This document shows, piece after piece, positions 16,787 through 25,291 of a stretch of DNA of 64,000 bases. This DNA comes from Lawsonibacter celer (GTDB lineage: Bacteria > Bacillota > Clostridia > Oscillospirales > Oscillospiraceae): assembly GCF_014281125.1 (NCBI RefSeq), contig NZ_JACOEA010000006.1:62001-126000 (forward strand), given 5' to 3'. Each line of letters begins with the position of its first letter. Positions within the stretch are counted from its first letter, which is position 1. Below the pieces are notes generated by a model. The model worked only from the letters and a program-made list of their open reading frames with translations. It was not told the origin of the DNA and searched no databases. The translations under genes were made by a program, and so were the position numbers.

Positions 16787-18076
16787 TTAAATATAAAGCA
16801 GCTTTTTTGCCTCAAACCGCAGCTCCTCCCGCACGTCGGGATGGGCGATAGCGATCAGGTTTTCCGCCCGCTCCCGGACCGTGCGGCCCCGCATGGGCGC
16901 CACGCCGTACTCGGTCACGATATAGTCCACATAATTGCGCGGCACCGTGACCACCGCGCCCTGAGCCAGCATGGGCCGGATCTTGGACTGTCCTTTGGCC
17001 GTTCTGGAGGGGAAGGCCAGAATTCCCCTCCCGCCCTTGGAGCGGAACGCGCCGTAAGCAAACGCAAAGGCGCCGCCGGAGCCGGAGAGCTGCCGTGGTC
17101 CGATGGACTCCGAGCACACCTGTCCGGTGAGGTCCATCTCCACAAGGGTGTTGATAGAGACCAGGTTGTCGTTCTGCATGATCACCATTGGGTCCACCGC
17201 ATAGCTGCCCGGCATGATGCGGAAGGCAGGGTTGGCGGACATCACCTCATAGAGATGGCTGCTGCCCCCCGCGAATGAGCCGATGTGCAGCCCGGTGTTG
17301 ATGTTTTTCCGCGCCCCGGTAACCACGCCCCGCTCCACCAGGTCGGCCATGGCGTCGGTAAACATCTCGGTGTGAATGCCCAGATCCCGCAGGCCCCCCA
17401 GCTGTTTGGCAATGGCGTTGGGCAGGCCGCCGATGCCCAGCTGGATGCAGTCGCCGTGGCGAATCAGGCCGGCTACATGCTCGCTGATCTTCTCCTCGAC
17501 TGGGGTGATGGCCACGCTGGGAACGGTAAACAGAGGCGCATCGTTCTCGTACAGGGCAGTCACCTGGTCAATGTGGATCTCCAGCCCGCCCCGGACCCTG
17601 GGCAGATTGTGATTGACCTCCAGAATGATCTGCCGGCAACGGCTGAGCAGCTCCTTTTCCCACATCATGCACAGGGAAATCTGAAAATTGCCGTTTTCGT
17701 CCATGGGGCACACTGCGGCCACCCCAACATCACAGGGGGTGTGGGCGTTCACACTGGCCGGAAAAAGGGGCAGGTCCGAGGGCACCAGGGAGGCGTTCCC
17801 GTGGGCATAGCCCTCCGCCCAGCCGGGCCCGAAAAAGAAGCTTTTATAGTTGATATGTCCATCCATGCCCGGCTCCACCATAAATGGATAGCGGCCCAGG
17901 CGGGATTTGACGCAGGTTACGCCCTTTACCCGGGGGGCAATGGTGTGCAGCCGCTGGCAAAACGCCGCCGGCTCGTTGCAGTCGCCCGCCATACAGATCG
18001 CCGCGCCATCCTGAATTAGGTCCAGGCAGCGCTCTACGGTCGATTTCTTTTTCTCATACATCTCCTGATAGCCCAT
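16787..18076 (-). CDS. Acetyl-CoA hydrolase/transferase family CoA-transferase (4-hydroxybutyrate or butyryl-CoA:acetate type)
   Basis: This 429-residue protein matches the Cat1/Cat2/AbfT family. The GIGGLPNAIAKQL loop precedes HTEMFTDAM, whose Glu (about residue 236) is the family's catalytic glutamate that forms the glutamyl-CoA intermediate. The glycine-rich GSGGAFAFAYGA comes near 335. Such enzymes move CoA between acetate and butyrate, 4-hydroxybutyrate or crotonate in fermentation. Gut butyrate producers carry them, but the substrate cannot be fixed without phylogeny. A weak minus-strand promoter (TTGCGC, 17, TAAAAT) lies about 30 bases before the ribosome site. Confidence 0.88.
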   Translation of the reverse strand: MGYQEMYEKKKSTVERCLDLIQDGAAICMAGDCNEPAAFCQRLHTIAPRVKGVTCVKSRLGRYPFMVEPGMDGHINYKSFFFGPGWAEGYAHGNASLVPSDLPLFPASVNAHTPCDVGVAAVCPMDENGNFQISLCMMWEKELLSRCRQIILEVNHNLPRVRGGLEIHIDQVTALYENDAPLFTVPSVAITPVEEKISEHVAGLIRHGDCIQLGIGGLPNAIAKQLGGLRDLGIHTEMFTDAMADLVERGVVTGARKNINTGLHIGSFAGGSSHLYEVMSANPAFRIMPGSYAVDPMVIMQNDNLVSINTLVEMDLTGQVCSESIGPRQLSGSGGAFAFAYGAFRSKGGRGILAFPSRTAKGQSKIRPMLAQGAVVTVPRNYVDYIVTEYGVAPMRGRTVRERAENLIAIAHPDVREELRFEAKKLLYI

Positions 18077-18196
18077 ACAGTTCCCTCCGGTTTCAGCGAT
18101 GCTTTTATTTTATCTCAACTGCTTTTTTTGCGCAAGTACCCTTTCCGGCCGGAAGGGCGTATGGCCAGCCGGCCGGCGGGGCAGACTAAGACGTCC

Positions 18197-18224
18197 TTGA
18201 AAAGGTCCCCAGGTATGGTACAAT
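18197..18224 (+). promoter_or_regulatory. Promoter of the bile salt hydrolase gene
   Basis: TTGAAA at 18197-18202 and TACAAT at 18219-18224 have a 16-base spacer. AAAGGAGG follows, ending about 10 bases before the ATG at 18302. Confidence 0.6.
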
Positions 18225-18301
18225 AGCCCTATCCACAAGGGGCGTGTCCGGCAAAATCCGCTCCACCCACAACAGCTGCATATAAAGGAGGGCCATCCGC
18301 C

Positions 18302-19276
18302 ATGTGTACGGCGATTACCTATCGCACCCGCGACCACTATTTCGGCCGCAACCTGGATCTGGAATACTCCTACCGCGAGACCGTGACCATCACCCCCCGG
18401 AATTACCCCTTCCGCTTCCGGGCCGCAGAACCGCTGGAGCGGCACTATGCGATGATCGGCATGGCCTATGTGGCGGAGGATTTTCCGCTCTACTACGACG
18501 CCACCAATGAGAAAGGGCTGAGCATGGCGGGGCTGAATTTCCCGGGCAACGCCTGGTATCCGCCGGCCGCTCCAGGTGGGGACAATGTGGCCACCTTTGA
18601 ATTCATCCCCTGGATTTTGGGCCAGTGCGCCACCCTGGACCAGGCCCGGGCCCGGTTGGAGCGCATCCATCTGACCGACGCCAGCTTCTCCCCGTCGCTG
18701 CCGCCCTCGCCCCTGCACTGGATCATCTCCGACCGGGAGGGCTCCATCACGGTGGAGTGCGTCAAAGAGGGGCTGAAGATCTATGACAACCCGGTGGGCG
18801 TGCTCACCAACAGCCCGCCCTTTCCCTTCCATCTGTTCAACCTGAACAACTACCTCTCCGTCACCCGCCACACCCCGGAAAACCGCTTCTCCGGCCAGCT
18901 GTCCCTGGAGCCCTATAGCCGCGGTATGGGCGGTCTGGGCCTGCCCGGGGATCTCTCCTCCTCCTCCCGTTTTGTGCGGGCCGCGTTTACCAGGCTCAAC
19001 GCCGTCTCCGGGGATTCCGAAGAAGAGAGCGTCGGGCAGTTTTTCCACATTCTGGGTTCTGTAGAGCAGCAGCGGGGCTGCGTGGAACTGGATGGAGGGG
19101 CGTATGAGTTCACCCTCTACTCCTCCTGCTGCAACACCGACCGGGGCATTTACTACTACACCACCTATGAAAACCGCCAGATTACCGGGGTGGACCTGTA
19201 CCGGACAGATCTGGAGGGCCGCAGTCTGGTCTCCTACCCACTGGTGGAGGGTCAGCAGATCCGAATGCAGAATTAA
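18302..19276 (+). CDS. bsh: Choloylglycine hydrolase family protein, probable bile salt hydrolase
   Basis: This 324-residue Ntn-hydrolase has Cys2 placed to become the N-terminal nucleophile after Met removal. The other BSH catalytic positions are all visible: Arg16 and Asp19 in FGRNLD, Asn79 in AGLNFPG, Asn170 in VLTNSP and Arg223 in SSSRFVRA. The GGLGLPGDLSS segment is typical of bile salt hydrolases rather than penicillin V acylases. It deconjugates glycine or taurine bile acids in the gut. The loop YSRG (about 205-208) lies where substrate preference has been mapped in lactobacilli, but transfer of that rule here is uncertain. No signal peptide is seen. Confidence 0.9.
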   Translation: MCTAITYRTRDHYFGRNLDLEYSYRETVTITPRNYPFRFRAAEPLERHYAMIGMAYVAEDFPLYYDATNEKGLSMAGLNFPGNAWYPPAAPGGDNVATFEFIPWILGQCATLDQARARLERIHLTDASFSPSLPPSPLHWIISDREGSITVECVKEGLKIYDNPVGVLTNSPPFPFHLFNLNNYLSVTRHTPENRFSGQLSLEPYSRGMGGLGLPGDLSSSSRFVRAAFTRLNAVSGDSEEESVGQFFHILGSVEQQRGCVELDGGAYEFTLYSSCCNTDRGIYYYTTYENRQITGVDLYRTDLEGRSLVSYPLVEGQQIRMQN

Positions 19277-19279
19277 CCC

Positions 19280-19325
19280 GCAGAGAAACAGGGCCGCCCC
19301 ATGGGGCGGCCCTGTTTCTCTGCGC
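19280..19325 (+). terminator. Intrinsic terminator after bsh
   Basis: A perfect stem of about 21 bp with a 2-base loop begins right after the stop codon and is followed by GCTTTT. Confidence 0.85.
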
Positions 19326-19613
19326 TTTTCGGACTGCCGGTCACTCCGGCCAATCCCATCGGCGGACGCCGGTCCACTGCCCTTCGCCCCCGGCGCTTTG
19401 GTGGCCGTGGCCTCCGCGCGGGTCATGTTCCGATCCTCTTCACGCTGGTCATCTGCTCACTCAGCGTTTTGTCCGCATATCAGCCGGTGAATCGCAATCC
19501 GCGCCTGTGTCAAGCTGTGTTCCATGGAACGTCCTTCTATTTTTTGATGGCAGTATTTTACCCAAATCGCACATTTCATGCGCTCTGACAAATGGACTCC
19601 TTCCCCCGGGCAT
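19326..19613. other. Intergenic region without a convincing gene
   Basis: Only a 22-codon minus-strand frame (19525-19457) with a modest AAGGACG ribosome site is visible, followed by short broken frames. It could be a decayed gene; I recognise nothing in it. Confidence 0.4.
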
Positions 19614-19647
19614 AAAAAAGCGCAGCTCGTGAGAGCTGCGCTTTTTT
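19614..19647. terminator. Intrinsic terminator of the amidase gene
   Basis: AAAAAAGCGCAGCTC at 19614-19628 pairs perfectly with 19633-19647. It lies 25 bases past the minus-strand amidase stop and has T-runs in both orientations. Confidence 0.88.
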
Positions 19648-19672
19648 ATGCTGTTTTTCTCTACCGTGTGTT

Positions 19673-21106
19673 TTATGGCTCATAGGTGGGAAGCACCCGG
19701 GCGCAGGCGGTCTGCTCATAGGCGTAGGCCAGGGCCAACAGCCGCTCCTCCCCGAAGCGGTGCCCGATTAGGGTGATCCCCATAGGCACCCCGTCAGCCA
19801 GACCGGCCGGGACGTTGACCGCGGGAAGGCCGGAGAAGGCAGGCAGATCGGTGAGCTTGGGGCAGAAGAGGGCGTCCAGCCGCTGCTCCTCCATGACCCG
19901 GAGAATCCCGGTATTCGTCACACGCTCATTTTCCAGCAGGGCGCGGATATATTCCGGGTCGGTAAGGGCGCCGCTGGTGCGGTACTGGCACTGCTCCAGC
20001 CGATCCTGGCCGTATTTGAGGGCCTGGTCTGCGTGGGCGTGGTTCCAGGCGATCAGATCCTCCAGGGTGCGCACCGGATTGGCAGGGGAGAGGTGCCCCA
20101 GGTAGTCGTTGAGGCAGGCCTTGAACTCGTAGACCGCAACATCGGCGTTATAGTTCATCATGGGGAAATCGCACCCCTCCACCAGCACCGCCCCGGCCTC
20201 TTTCAGGGCCTCCACCGCCCGGTCTGCCAGCTTCTGCTCCGCAGGAGACAGTTCGGCATAGTAGCCCATATTCAGTCCTACCCGGGCGCCCCGGAGAGCG
20301 TTTTTGTCCAGGGCGGCGGCGTAGTCGTGCCCCGGCTCGTCCTTTCTCAGCAGGGTGGACGGGTCCCCGGGGTCGTACCCCTCGATGACGCTGAGGATGC
20401 GGGCCGCGTCCTCCACCGTGCGGGTGATGGGACCCACCGTGTCCAGGGTCAGGGAGATAGGGCACACCCCACCGCGGCTGACCAGTCCCCGTGATGGCTT
20501 GACCCCCACCACGCAGTTGTAGCTGGAGGGGTAGAGGATGGAGCCGGTGGTGTCCGTCCCCAGGGTGGCCAGGGTCAAGTTGGCGGCGGCGGCCACGGCG
20601 CTGCCTGTACTGGAGCCGGAGGGATAGCCGGAGAGCTTATAGGGATTTTTGGTCAGTCCGCCCAGGGAGCTGTAGCCCCGGCGCATGGTGGTGGAGACGA
20701 AGTTGGCCAGCTCAATCAAATTGGCCTTGCCCAGAATCAGGGCCCCCGCCTGGCGCAGCTTTTTTACCACATGGCTGTCCTCCACGGCGTAGTGGTCCCG
20801 GAAGGCCAGAGCACCTGCGGTGGTGTGGGTGCGGTCGCCAGTGCTGATATTATCCTTAAGCAGGATAGGCACCCCGTGGAGCGGCCCCAGGAGGTTCCCC
20901 CGGCGTAGCTGCTGGTCCATGTAGTCGGCCAAAAACAGCGCGTCTGGATTGAGCTCCAGCACGGCGTTGATGCAGGGACCGGATTTGTCAATGGCGGCGA
21001 TCCGCTCCAGATAGACCAGCACCAGCTCCCGGGTGCTGACCGCCCCGCCCCGCAGCGCCTGCTGATAGCGGGCAATGGTGAGCTCCTCAACCGAAAAATC
21101 GGACAT
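19673..21106 (-). CDS. Amidase signature family hydrolase
   Basis: This 477-residue protein has the Ser-cisSer-Lys triad of the amidase signature family: Lys in ILLKDN near 84, the cis-Ser in SGYPSGSSTGSAV near 163 and the nucleophile Ser in GTDTTGSI near 187. The second Gly of the usual GTDTGGS is Thr here. It is not preceded or followed by gatC/gatB, so it is probably a stand-alone amide hydrolase rather than GatA. ATG 21106 (MSDFSVEE) is chosen by family alignment; an open frame upstream lacks similarity. It is divergent from spoIIID. Confidence 0.88.
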   Translation of the reverse strand: MSDFSVEELTIARYQQALRGGAVSTRELVLVYLERIAAIDKSGPCINAVLELNPDALFLADYMDQQLRRGNLLGPLHGVPILLKDNISTGDRTHTTAGALAFRDHYAVEDSHVVKKLRQAGALILGKANLIELANFVSTTMRRGYSSLGGLTKNPYKLSGYPSGSSTGSAVAAAANLTLATLGTDTTGSILYPSSYNCVVGVKPSRGLVSRGGVCPISLTLDTVGPITRTVEDAARILSVIEGYDPGDPSTLLRKDEPGHDYAAALDKNALRGARVGLNMGYYAELSPAEQKLADRAVEALKEAGAVLVEGCDFPMMNYNADVAVYEFKACLNDYLGHLSPANPVRTLEDLIAWNHAHADQALKYGQDRLEQCQYRTSGALTDPEYIRALLENERVTNTGILRVMEEQRLDALFCPKLTDLPAFSGLPAVNVPAGLADGVPMGITLIGHRFGEERLLALAYAYEQTACARVLPTYEP

Positions 21107-21244
21107 AAGCACTTCATCCCTTTCAATGCCGTTTTGTCTGCTGGAATTTGGTGTAAATGATCTATCCAATTGTATCACAGTTTGCCATGTTTGGCAGCAT
21201 GCCGGCGCAAATTTTTCCATACAGCTTCTCAAAAGGGGTCCATT

Positions 21245-21274
21245 CTCATATCCGGCGGACCGGGCGCATATACA
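21245..21274 (+). promoter_or_regulatory. Candidate sigma-E promoter of spoIIID
   Basis: CTCATATC at 21245-21252 resembles the sigma-E -35, and CATATACA at 21267-21274 resembles its -10, with a 14-base spacer. The predicted start is about 30 bases before the spoIIID start codon. spoIIID is a known sigma-E target in Bacillus and Clostridium. Confidence 0.65.
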
Positions 21275-21311
21275 TCAGCCAGTGAGAAACGATAGCTGGG
21301 AGTGTTGCTGT

Positions 21312-21560
21312 TTGAAAGGGAACATCGAGGAGAGGGCCTGCAGCTTGGCCCTGTACATCATAGAGAACAAAGCGACGGTGCGCAGCGCGGCCCAGAAGTT
21401 CGGCATCAGCAAATCCACAGTCCATAAGGACCTGTCCGAGCGGCTGCCCGCCTTTAACCGTCCGCTTTATGAGCAGGTCAAGCGTGTCCTGGACGTGAAC
21501 AAGGCCCAGCGGCATATCCGGGGCGGCATTGCCACCCGCAAAAAGTACAAAGGCAGGTAA
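21312..21560 (+). CDS. spoIIID: Sporulation transcriptional regulator SpoIIID, TTG start
   Basis: This 82-residue protein is close to clostridial SpoIIID: the start KGNIEERACSLALYIIE, the helix-turn-helix ATVRSAAQKFGISKSTVHKDLSERLP and the basic tail RHIRGGIATRKKYKGR. SpoIIID controls mother-cell genes with sigma-E and sigma-K. No ATG or GTG fits the family N-terminus. A TTG at 21312 does, with GGGAG at 21298-21302 nine bases upstream. It is convergent with the small membrane protein gene at 21618 and shares a terminator with it. Confidence 0.95.
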   Translation: MKGNIEERACSLALYIIENKATVRSAAQKFGISKSTVHKDLSERLPAFNRPLYEQVKRVLDVNKAQRHIRGGIATRKKYKGR

Positions 21561-21563
21561 AAA

Positions 21564-21605
21564 CGGCGGTATCCCCGACCGCTCAGGGCCAGGGGGATAC
21601 CGCCG
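21564..21605. terminator. Bidirectional terminator between spoIIID and the SOS-box gene
   Basis: A stem of about 13 bp (21564-21576 with 21592-21605) carries a 15-base loop, and an A-run precedes it. Confidence 0.7.
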
Positions 21606-21617
21606 CCTCCATTTCCA

Positions 21618-21965
21618 TCAGAGCGTAAGAAAGCGCACCAGCACCACCAGGGACGCCGCCACCACCGTGCCCGAGGCGCACAGATCCAGCAGCTTCCAGC
21701 GGTGTTCTGTCTGCCCGTGCCGGCCCGGACGCATCCGCGCGGGGTTCTCCTCCTCGGCCGGCTCTTCCGGACACTCCGGCCTGTGGGCACGGCGGTAGGC
21801 CTCAAAATCCAATACCTTACCCGCCCCCGCCTTGGGCGGAGTGCGCTTGCGGGAGGGTACAAAGGTGTAGCAAACCGTCTCCTGGCCGCCGCAGGCCCGC
21901 CGCCCCTCCGCCGAAGCACACACACTCAGGCGCTTGGCGTCAATGCTGTAATAGATGGTCTCCAT
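21618..21965 (-). CDS. Small tail-anchored membrane protein under predicted LexA control
   Basis: This 115-residue protein has no family I recognise. The soluble N-terminus (1-90) contains Cys16, 25, 32, 65 and a basic/Pro-rich linker. One hydrophobic helix (about 92-114) ends the protein, so it is probably tail-anchored with its N-terminus in the cytosol. ATG 21965 has a strong AGGAGGG site. The promoter upstream carries three LexA-type boxes. By analogy with SOS cell-division inhibitors such as YneA and SidA, which are small membrane proteins, a damage-induced division brake is a reasonable hypothesis. There is no LysM or other YneA hallmark. Confidence 0.75.
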   Translation of the reverse strand: METIYYSIDAKRLSVCASAEGRRACGGQETVCYTFVPSRKRTPPKAGAGKVLDFEAYRRAHRPECPEEPAEEENPARMRPGRHGQTEHRWKLLDLCASGTVVAASLVVLVRFLTL

Positions 21966-22059
21966 GGTTGATCCCTCCTGATCTCTTCTGAACGGAATTG
22001 ATTCTACCGGCTTTTCTGTCCCATAGAACGGACTTTTCTGTCCGTCTTCCGTAAAAATC

Positions 22060-22123
22060 GAAACATCTGTTCTCTGGAACTTTCGTTCGAATTTAATATA
22101 CAACAAATGTTCGATTTTTTCAA
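22060..22123 (-). promoter_or_regulatory. SOS promoter with three LexA-type boxes
   Basis: On the minus strand TTGAAA (22123-22118) and TATATT (22100-22095) are 17 bases apart. Compared with the Bacillus consensus CGAAC-N4-GTTCG, three boxes are seen. CGAACATTTGTTGT (22113-22100) lies in the spacer with 8/10 matches. CGAACGAAAGTTCC (22089-22076) lies at the expected transcription start with 9/10. AGAACAGATGTTTC (22073-22060) lies downstream with 7/10. Confidence 0.8.
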
Positions 22124-22140
22124 GAGGTTTTTTGAGAAAA

Positions 22141-22172
22141 AGAGGCCGGCCCGCAGAGGGCCGGCTCTTTCT
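22141..22172 (-). terminator. Terminator of the rpmH-rnpA-yidD-yidC-jag operon
   Basis: A CCGGCCC/GGGCCGG-centred stem with a 5-base loop and one bulge is followed on the minus strand by TTTTT, just after the jag stop codon. Confidence 0.8.
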
Positions 22173-22179
22173 GTGCTGG

Positions 22180-22965
22180 TTAACCGTTCTCCCGGCTGTA
22201 AGCCACCACTGTGCGGCGGTTGGGCTCGGTGCCGATGGAGTAGGTCGTCACACCGGGATAATCCTGCAGGGCGGTGTGAATCACATGGCGCTCGTAGGCG
22301 TTCATAGGCTCCAGAGTAACATTGCGGCGGTACTTGATCACTTTGCCCGCCACCTTCCGGGCCAGACGCTCCAGGGATTCCTCCCGCTTGGCGCGGTATC
22401 CCTCGGCGTCCACGTGGATGCGCACCCGCTTGGACTGACCGTGGTTGACTGCGTAGCCGGTAAGCTGCTGGATGGCGTCCAACGTCTCGCCCCGGCGGCC
22501 GATAAGGCCCCCCAGGTCTCCGCCAACCAGCTCCACCTGATAAGCCCCTCCGCCGTCCACTGTAATGACGGGCTTGGCCTGGGCGCCCATGTGCTCCAGC
22601 AGGCCGGTCAAAAAGGCCTCAATCGCAGCCGCCCGGTCGTCGTCCACGGCAGACACCGCGGCAGCGGGGGCCTCGGCCGGGCGCTTGACAGGTTCTTCAC
22701 GGGGAGGGGCCTTCACTGCCGCCCGCTGTTCCGCCACCATATCCGGCTGCTTTGCCTTCTGGGGCGCGGGGGCCGGCTCCGGCTCATCCGGCGCCTCATA
22801 GGTAACCTTTACCTTAGCGGGGCAGCTGCCGATGCCCAGAAAGCCGGTCTTGGCCCGCTCCAGGACTTCGACGGACACCTCGTCCCGGTCCATACCCAGC
22901 TTGACCAGGGCGGCCTCAATGGCGGCGTCCTCTGTCTTGCCGGTGCTTTCGATCCATTTCAGCAT
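22180..22965 (-). CDS. jag: Jag/KhpB RNA-binding protein (SpoIIIJ-associated)
   Basis: This 261-residue protein has the Jag N-terminal domain (about 1-55; KTGFLGIGSCPAKV), a Pro/Ala-rich linker (60-110), a KH domain (about 120-190) with GGLIGRRGETLDAIQQL, and an R3H domain (about 195-258) with RNVTLEPMNAYERHVIHTAL. KhpB pairs with KhpA to bind RNA and affects cell shape and sporulation. It sits next to yidC as in most Bacillota and has its own AAGGAGA site. Confidence 0.95.
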   Translation of the reverse strand: MLKWIESTGKTEDAAIEAALVKLGMDRDEVSVEVLERAKTGFLGIGSCPAKVKVTYEAPDEPEPAPAPQKAKQPDMVAEQRAAVKAPPREEPVKRPAEAPAAAVSAVDDDRAAAIEAFLTGLLEHMGAQAKPVITVDGGGAYQVELVGGDLGGLIGRRGETLDAIQQLTGYAVNHGQSKRVRIHVDAEGYRAKREESLERLARKVAGKVIKYRRNVTLEPMNAYERHVIHTALQDYPGVTTYSIGTEPNRRTVVAYSRENG

Positions 22966-23001
22966 GTTGGGTATCTCTCCTTATGTCCAACGGCAGCGCC
23001 G

Positions 23002-24414
23002 TTATTCCGTTTTCTCAGATTCCTGAGTGTCGTCTGTCTCGGACTCCTCGGCATAGGGGGCCTCGGCCTCCTCCTCGGACACGGGGACCTCTCCGGCCGC
23101 AGGCTCGGCCGGAATGGGCGCCGCCGGCGTGTCTGGGGCCGGCTCAATCACGGTCGGCTCCTCCCGGACCGGCGCGGCGGGCACGGCGGCCGGCTGCTCC
23201 TGAACAGGTGCCGCGTCCTCCTGCTCCTTCCGCTTTTTTCCCTTTTCCGGAGCCTTGGGGGCCACATACTCCGTATAGGGCGTGGGCGCGCCGTACCGGT
23301 TGGGATCATAGGCGCGGCCGCGGGCATACTGGCGGATGCCCACCCGGCTGGCCTCTTTCACCGAGCCGGGGATTCTGTCGTCCTCTTCCCTCTCCTCTTT
23401 TTTCCGCTTGCCTTTGTTCAGGCGCTCCTCCTCGGCGCGGCGGGCACGCTCCTCGGCCTTTCTGCGCCGTTCGGCCTTTTCCTCTTCCTTCTCCAGGCGC
23501 TCCTGCTCCGCCCGCAGAGCCGCCGCCTTTTCATAGTCCTTTTTGAGCAGCTTCCCACAGATCACCTCCTGCAGCATGGACAGCACGTTGTTGGCAATCC
23601 AGTACAGACACAGGGCCGCCGGCATGGAAAAGCCGATCCACAGGGAGATCAGGGGGGAGACGATCATCATGGTTTTGCTGGTGGAATTCTGCGCCGCGGC
23701 ACTCTGGCTGTTCACCGCGTTGGTGCGCATAGAGATCATGGAGAACAAAAAGCCGGTGACGGCGGAAATGATCGGCATAATAAACAGCCCAAAGCCGCCG
23801 GAGATCAGCCAGAACTTAAGCTGAGGAATCTGGGACAGGTCCAGGCCGAGGAAGTTGAAGTTCAGGGCAAAAATGTTGGAACTGATTCCCTGAACCGAGG
23901 CAAGGGTATTCTCATTGATGAGGGAGGCCAGGAACAGCTCGTTATAGCCGCCGCTGGTAAACGTGTCCGCGGCGGTCTTAACCCAGCCCATATCCACGGC
24001 CACATGGCTCCAGTCCAGGGCCTGGGCCACCTGGGCAATCTGCTCGGCCGTCAGGCCCATGGTATAGAACAGGGGCCGGCGGATAATGGCGTACAGGGGC
24101 AGCAGGATGAGCAGGGGGATAAAAGACCACAGGCAGCCGCCCATGGGGTTGACCTTCTCTTTCTCATAGAGCTTCTGCACTTCCATATTGTAGCGCTCCC
24201 GGTCCTTGCCGTACTGCTTTTGCAGCTTCTGCATCTTTCCGGAAAGCATGTTCATCTGGATCATGCTGCGCTTTCCCTTCAGGGAGAAGGGGAAGAGGAT
24301 CAGCTTCACCACCAGGGCGAAGAGAATCAGTGCCAGGCCGTAGCTGCCGGTCAGATTGTAAAAGGCCGTCAGCAGCCACACAAAGGGCGTTAAAATGATC
24401 TGCGCAAAGTTCAT
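23002..24414 (-). CDS. yidC: YidC/Oxa1/SpoIIIJ membrane protein insertase
   Basis: This 470-residue protein has the five-helix insertase core at about 1-280: GLALILFALVVKLILFPF, then the cytoplasmic coiled hairpin KMQKLQKQYGKDRERYNMEVQ, and ALCLYWIANNVLSMLQ in the last helix. A very long charged tail follows (about 290-470), first Lys/Arg/Glu-rich then acidic and Pro/Ala-rich. This is well beyond the ~260-residue Bacillus SpoIIIJ. No lipoprotein signal is visible; the protein begins directly with a membrane segment. Confidence 0.95.
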   Translation of the reverse strand: MNFAQIILTPFVWLLTAFYNLTGSYGLALILFALVVKLILFPFSLKGKRSMIQMNMLSGKMQKLQKQYGKDRERYNMEVQKLYEKEKVNPMGGCLWSFIPLLILLPLYAIIRRPLFYTMGLTAEQIAQVAQALDWSHVAVDMGWVKTAADTFTSGGYNELFLASLINENTLASVQGISSNIFALNFNFLGLDLSQIPQLKFWLISGGFGLFIMPIISAVTGFLFSMISMRTNAVNSQSAAAQNSTSKTMMIVSPLISLWIGFSMPAALCLYWIANNVLSMLQEVICGKLLKKDYEKAAALRAEQERLEKEEEKAERRRKAEERARRAEEERLNKGKRKKEEREEDDRIPGSVKEASRVGIRQYARGRAYDPNRYGAPTPYTEYVAPKAPEKGKKRKEQEDAAPVQEQPAAVPAAPVREEPTVIEPAPDTPAAPIPAEPAAGEVPVSEEEAEAPYAEESETDDTQESEKTE

Positions 24415-24471
24415 TTGTGTGCCTCCAAAGTCAGATTGATTGCCGGGCCGCGCGGCAGAGCCGTCTCCCGG

Positions 24472-24690
24472 TCAGGGCACGGGGTCATATTCAATGGATT
24501 TCTGCCGGTGAAAGGGCTGGCATCGCAGGATGCGGCGCAGCGCCAGCCAGCCCCCCTTGAGGGCGCCGTATTTCTCCACCGCCTCCAAAGCGTACGCCGA
24601 GCAGGTAGGGATAAACCGGCAGCAGGGGGGACGGCTTGGGGAGATGTACTTGCGGTAGAGCCGGATCAGGCCCAGGAGCAGGCCCTTCAT
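24472..24690 (-). CDS. yidD: Membrane protein insertion efficiency factor YidD
   Basis: This 72-residue protein has the family signature [31 protein letters not shown] and ends with [11 protein letters not shown]. It assists YidC-dependent insertion at the inner membrane. ATG 24690 overlaps the rnpA stop codon (ATGA), so the two are coupled. Confidence 0.96.
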   Translation of the reverse strand: MKGLLLGLIRLYRKYISPSRPPCCRFIPTCSAYALEAVEKYGALKGGWLALRRILRCQPFHRQKSIEYDPVP

Positions 24691-25037
24691 GCCCGTTCCT
24701 CCCGCCGGCGCAGGCCCAGCTTGTCCGCCATCTGAAGCAGGCTGCGCTCCAGATCCGAATAGCGGGCGCCCACGGCGCGCACCCGTGCCACAACCACAAG
24801 GTCACAGCCCGGGAGAAACTCCGCCTCATGCAGGCGGTAGGCCTCCCGAATGCGGCGGCGGACCTGATTGCGCCGGACCGCCTTGCCCAGCTTGACCCCC
24901 GTAGTGATGCCCAGGCGGTTATACCCCAGCCGATTTTTCCGGTAGTACAGAGCCAGGTAGGGAGTTACAGCACTTTTTCCTTTGCTGTAAAGGCGGCGAA
25001 ACTCATGGTTCTGTTTCAGTGCGACGGTGTGCTTCAC
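24687..25037 (-). CDS. rnpA: Ribonuclease P protein component
   Basis: This 116-residue protein carries the RnpA core [27 protein letters not shown], which includes the RNR motif that binds the RNase P RNA. It matures tRNA 5' ends together with the rnpB RNA, which is not in this window. It starts with GTG at 25037 after GGGGAG. It follows rpmH, the standard order. Confidence 0.96.
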   Translation of the reverse strand: MKHTVALKQNHEFRRLYSKGKSAVTPYLALYYRKNRLGYNRLGITTGVKLGKAVRRNQVRRRIREAYRLHEAEFLPGCDLVVVARVRAVGARYSDLERSLLQMADKLGLRRREERA

Positions 25038-25156
25038 AGCCGGCTCCCCTCTTCTGCCCGGGCGGCATGCCCCAGAAATTCTGCATATGCTGCGCAGGGG
25101 CGGTGGGAATACGCTCCCCCGCCCCTCAAAAAAGCCCTATTTTGTTTGCCTTCCCA

Positions 25157-25291
25157 TTAGTGGGTCAGGCGGGCGCGCCCTCTGGCGCGGCGCCGAGCCA
25201 GAACCTTGCGGCCATTGGCGGTGCGCATACGCTTACGGAACCCATGCTCCTTGGAACGCTGACGCTTCTTGGGCTGATAGGTACGGACCAT
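25157..25291 (-). CDS. rpmH: 50S ribosomal protein L34
   Basis: This 44-residue highly basic protein reads [21 protein letters not shown] and ends GRARLTH, the universal L34 pattern. The ATG at 25291 follows a strong AGGAGGTG site. It is the first gene of the rpmH-rnpA-yidD-yidC-jag run. Confidence 0.98.
   Translation of the reverse strand: MVRTYQPKKRQRSKEHGFRKRMRTANGRKVLARRRARGRARLTH

Noticed and set aside
19457..19525. 22-codon minus-strand frame with AAGGACG before it
   Set aside because: Too short and without similarity; kept only as a note in the intergenic entry.
22132..24393. 753-codon plus-strand frame over jag and yidC
   Set aside because: Antisense to two well-supported genes; repetitive Leu/Gly/Arg composition only.
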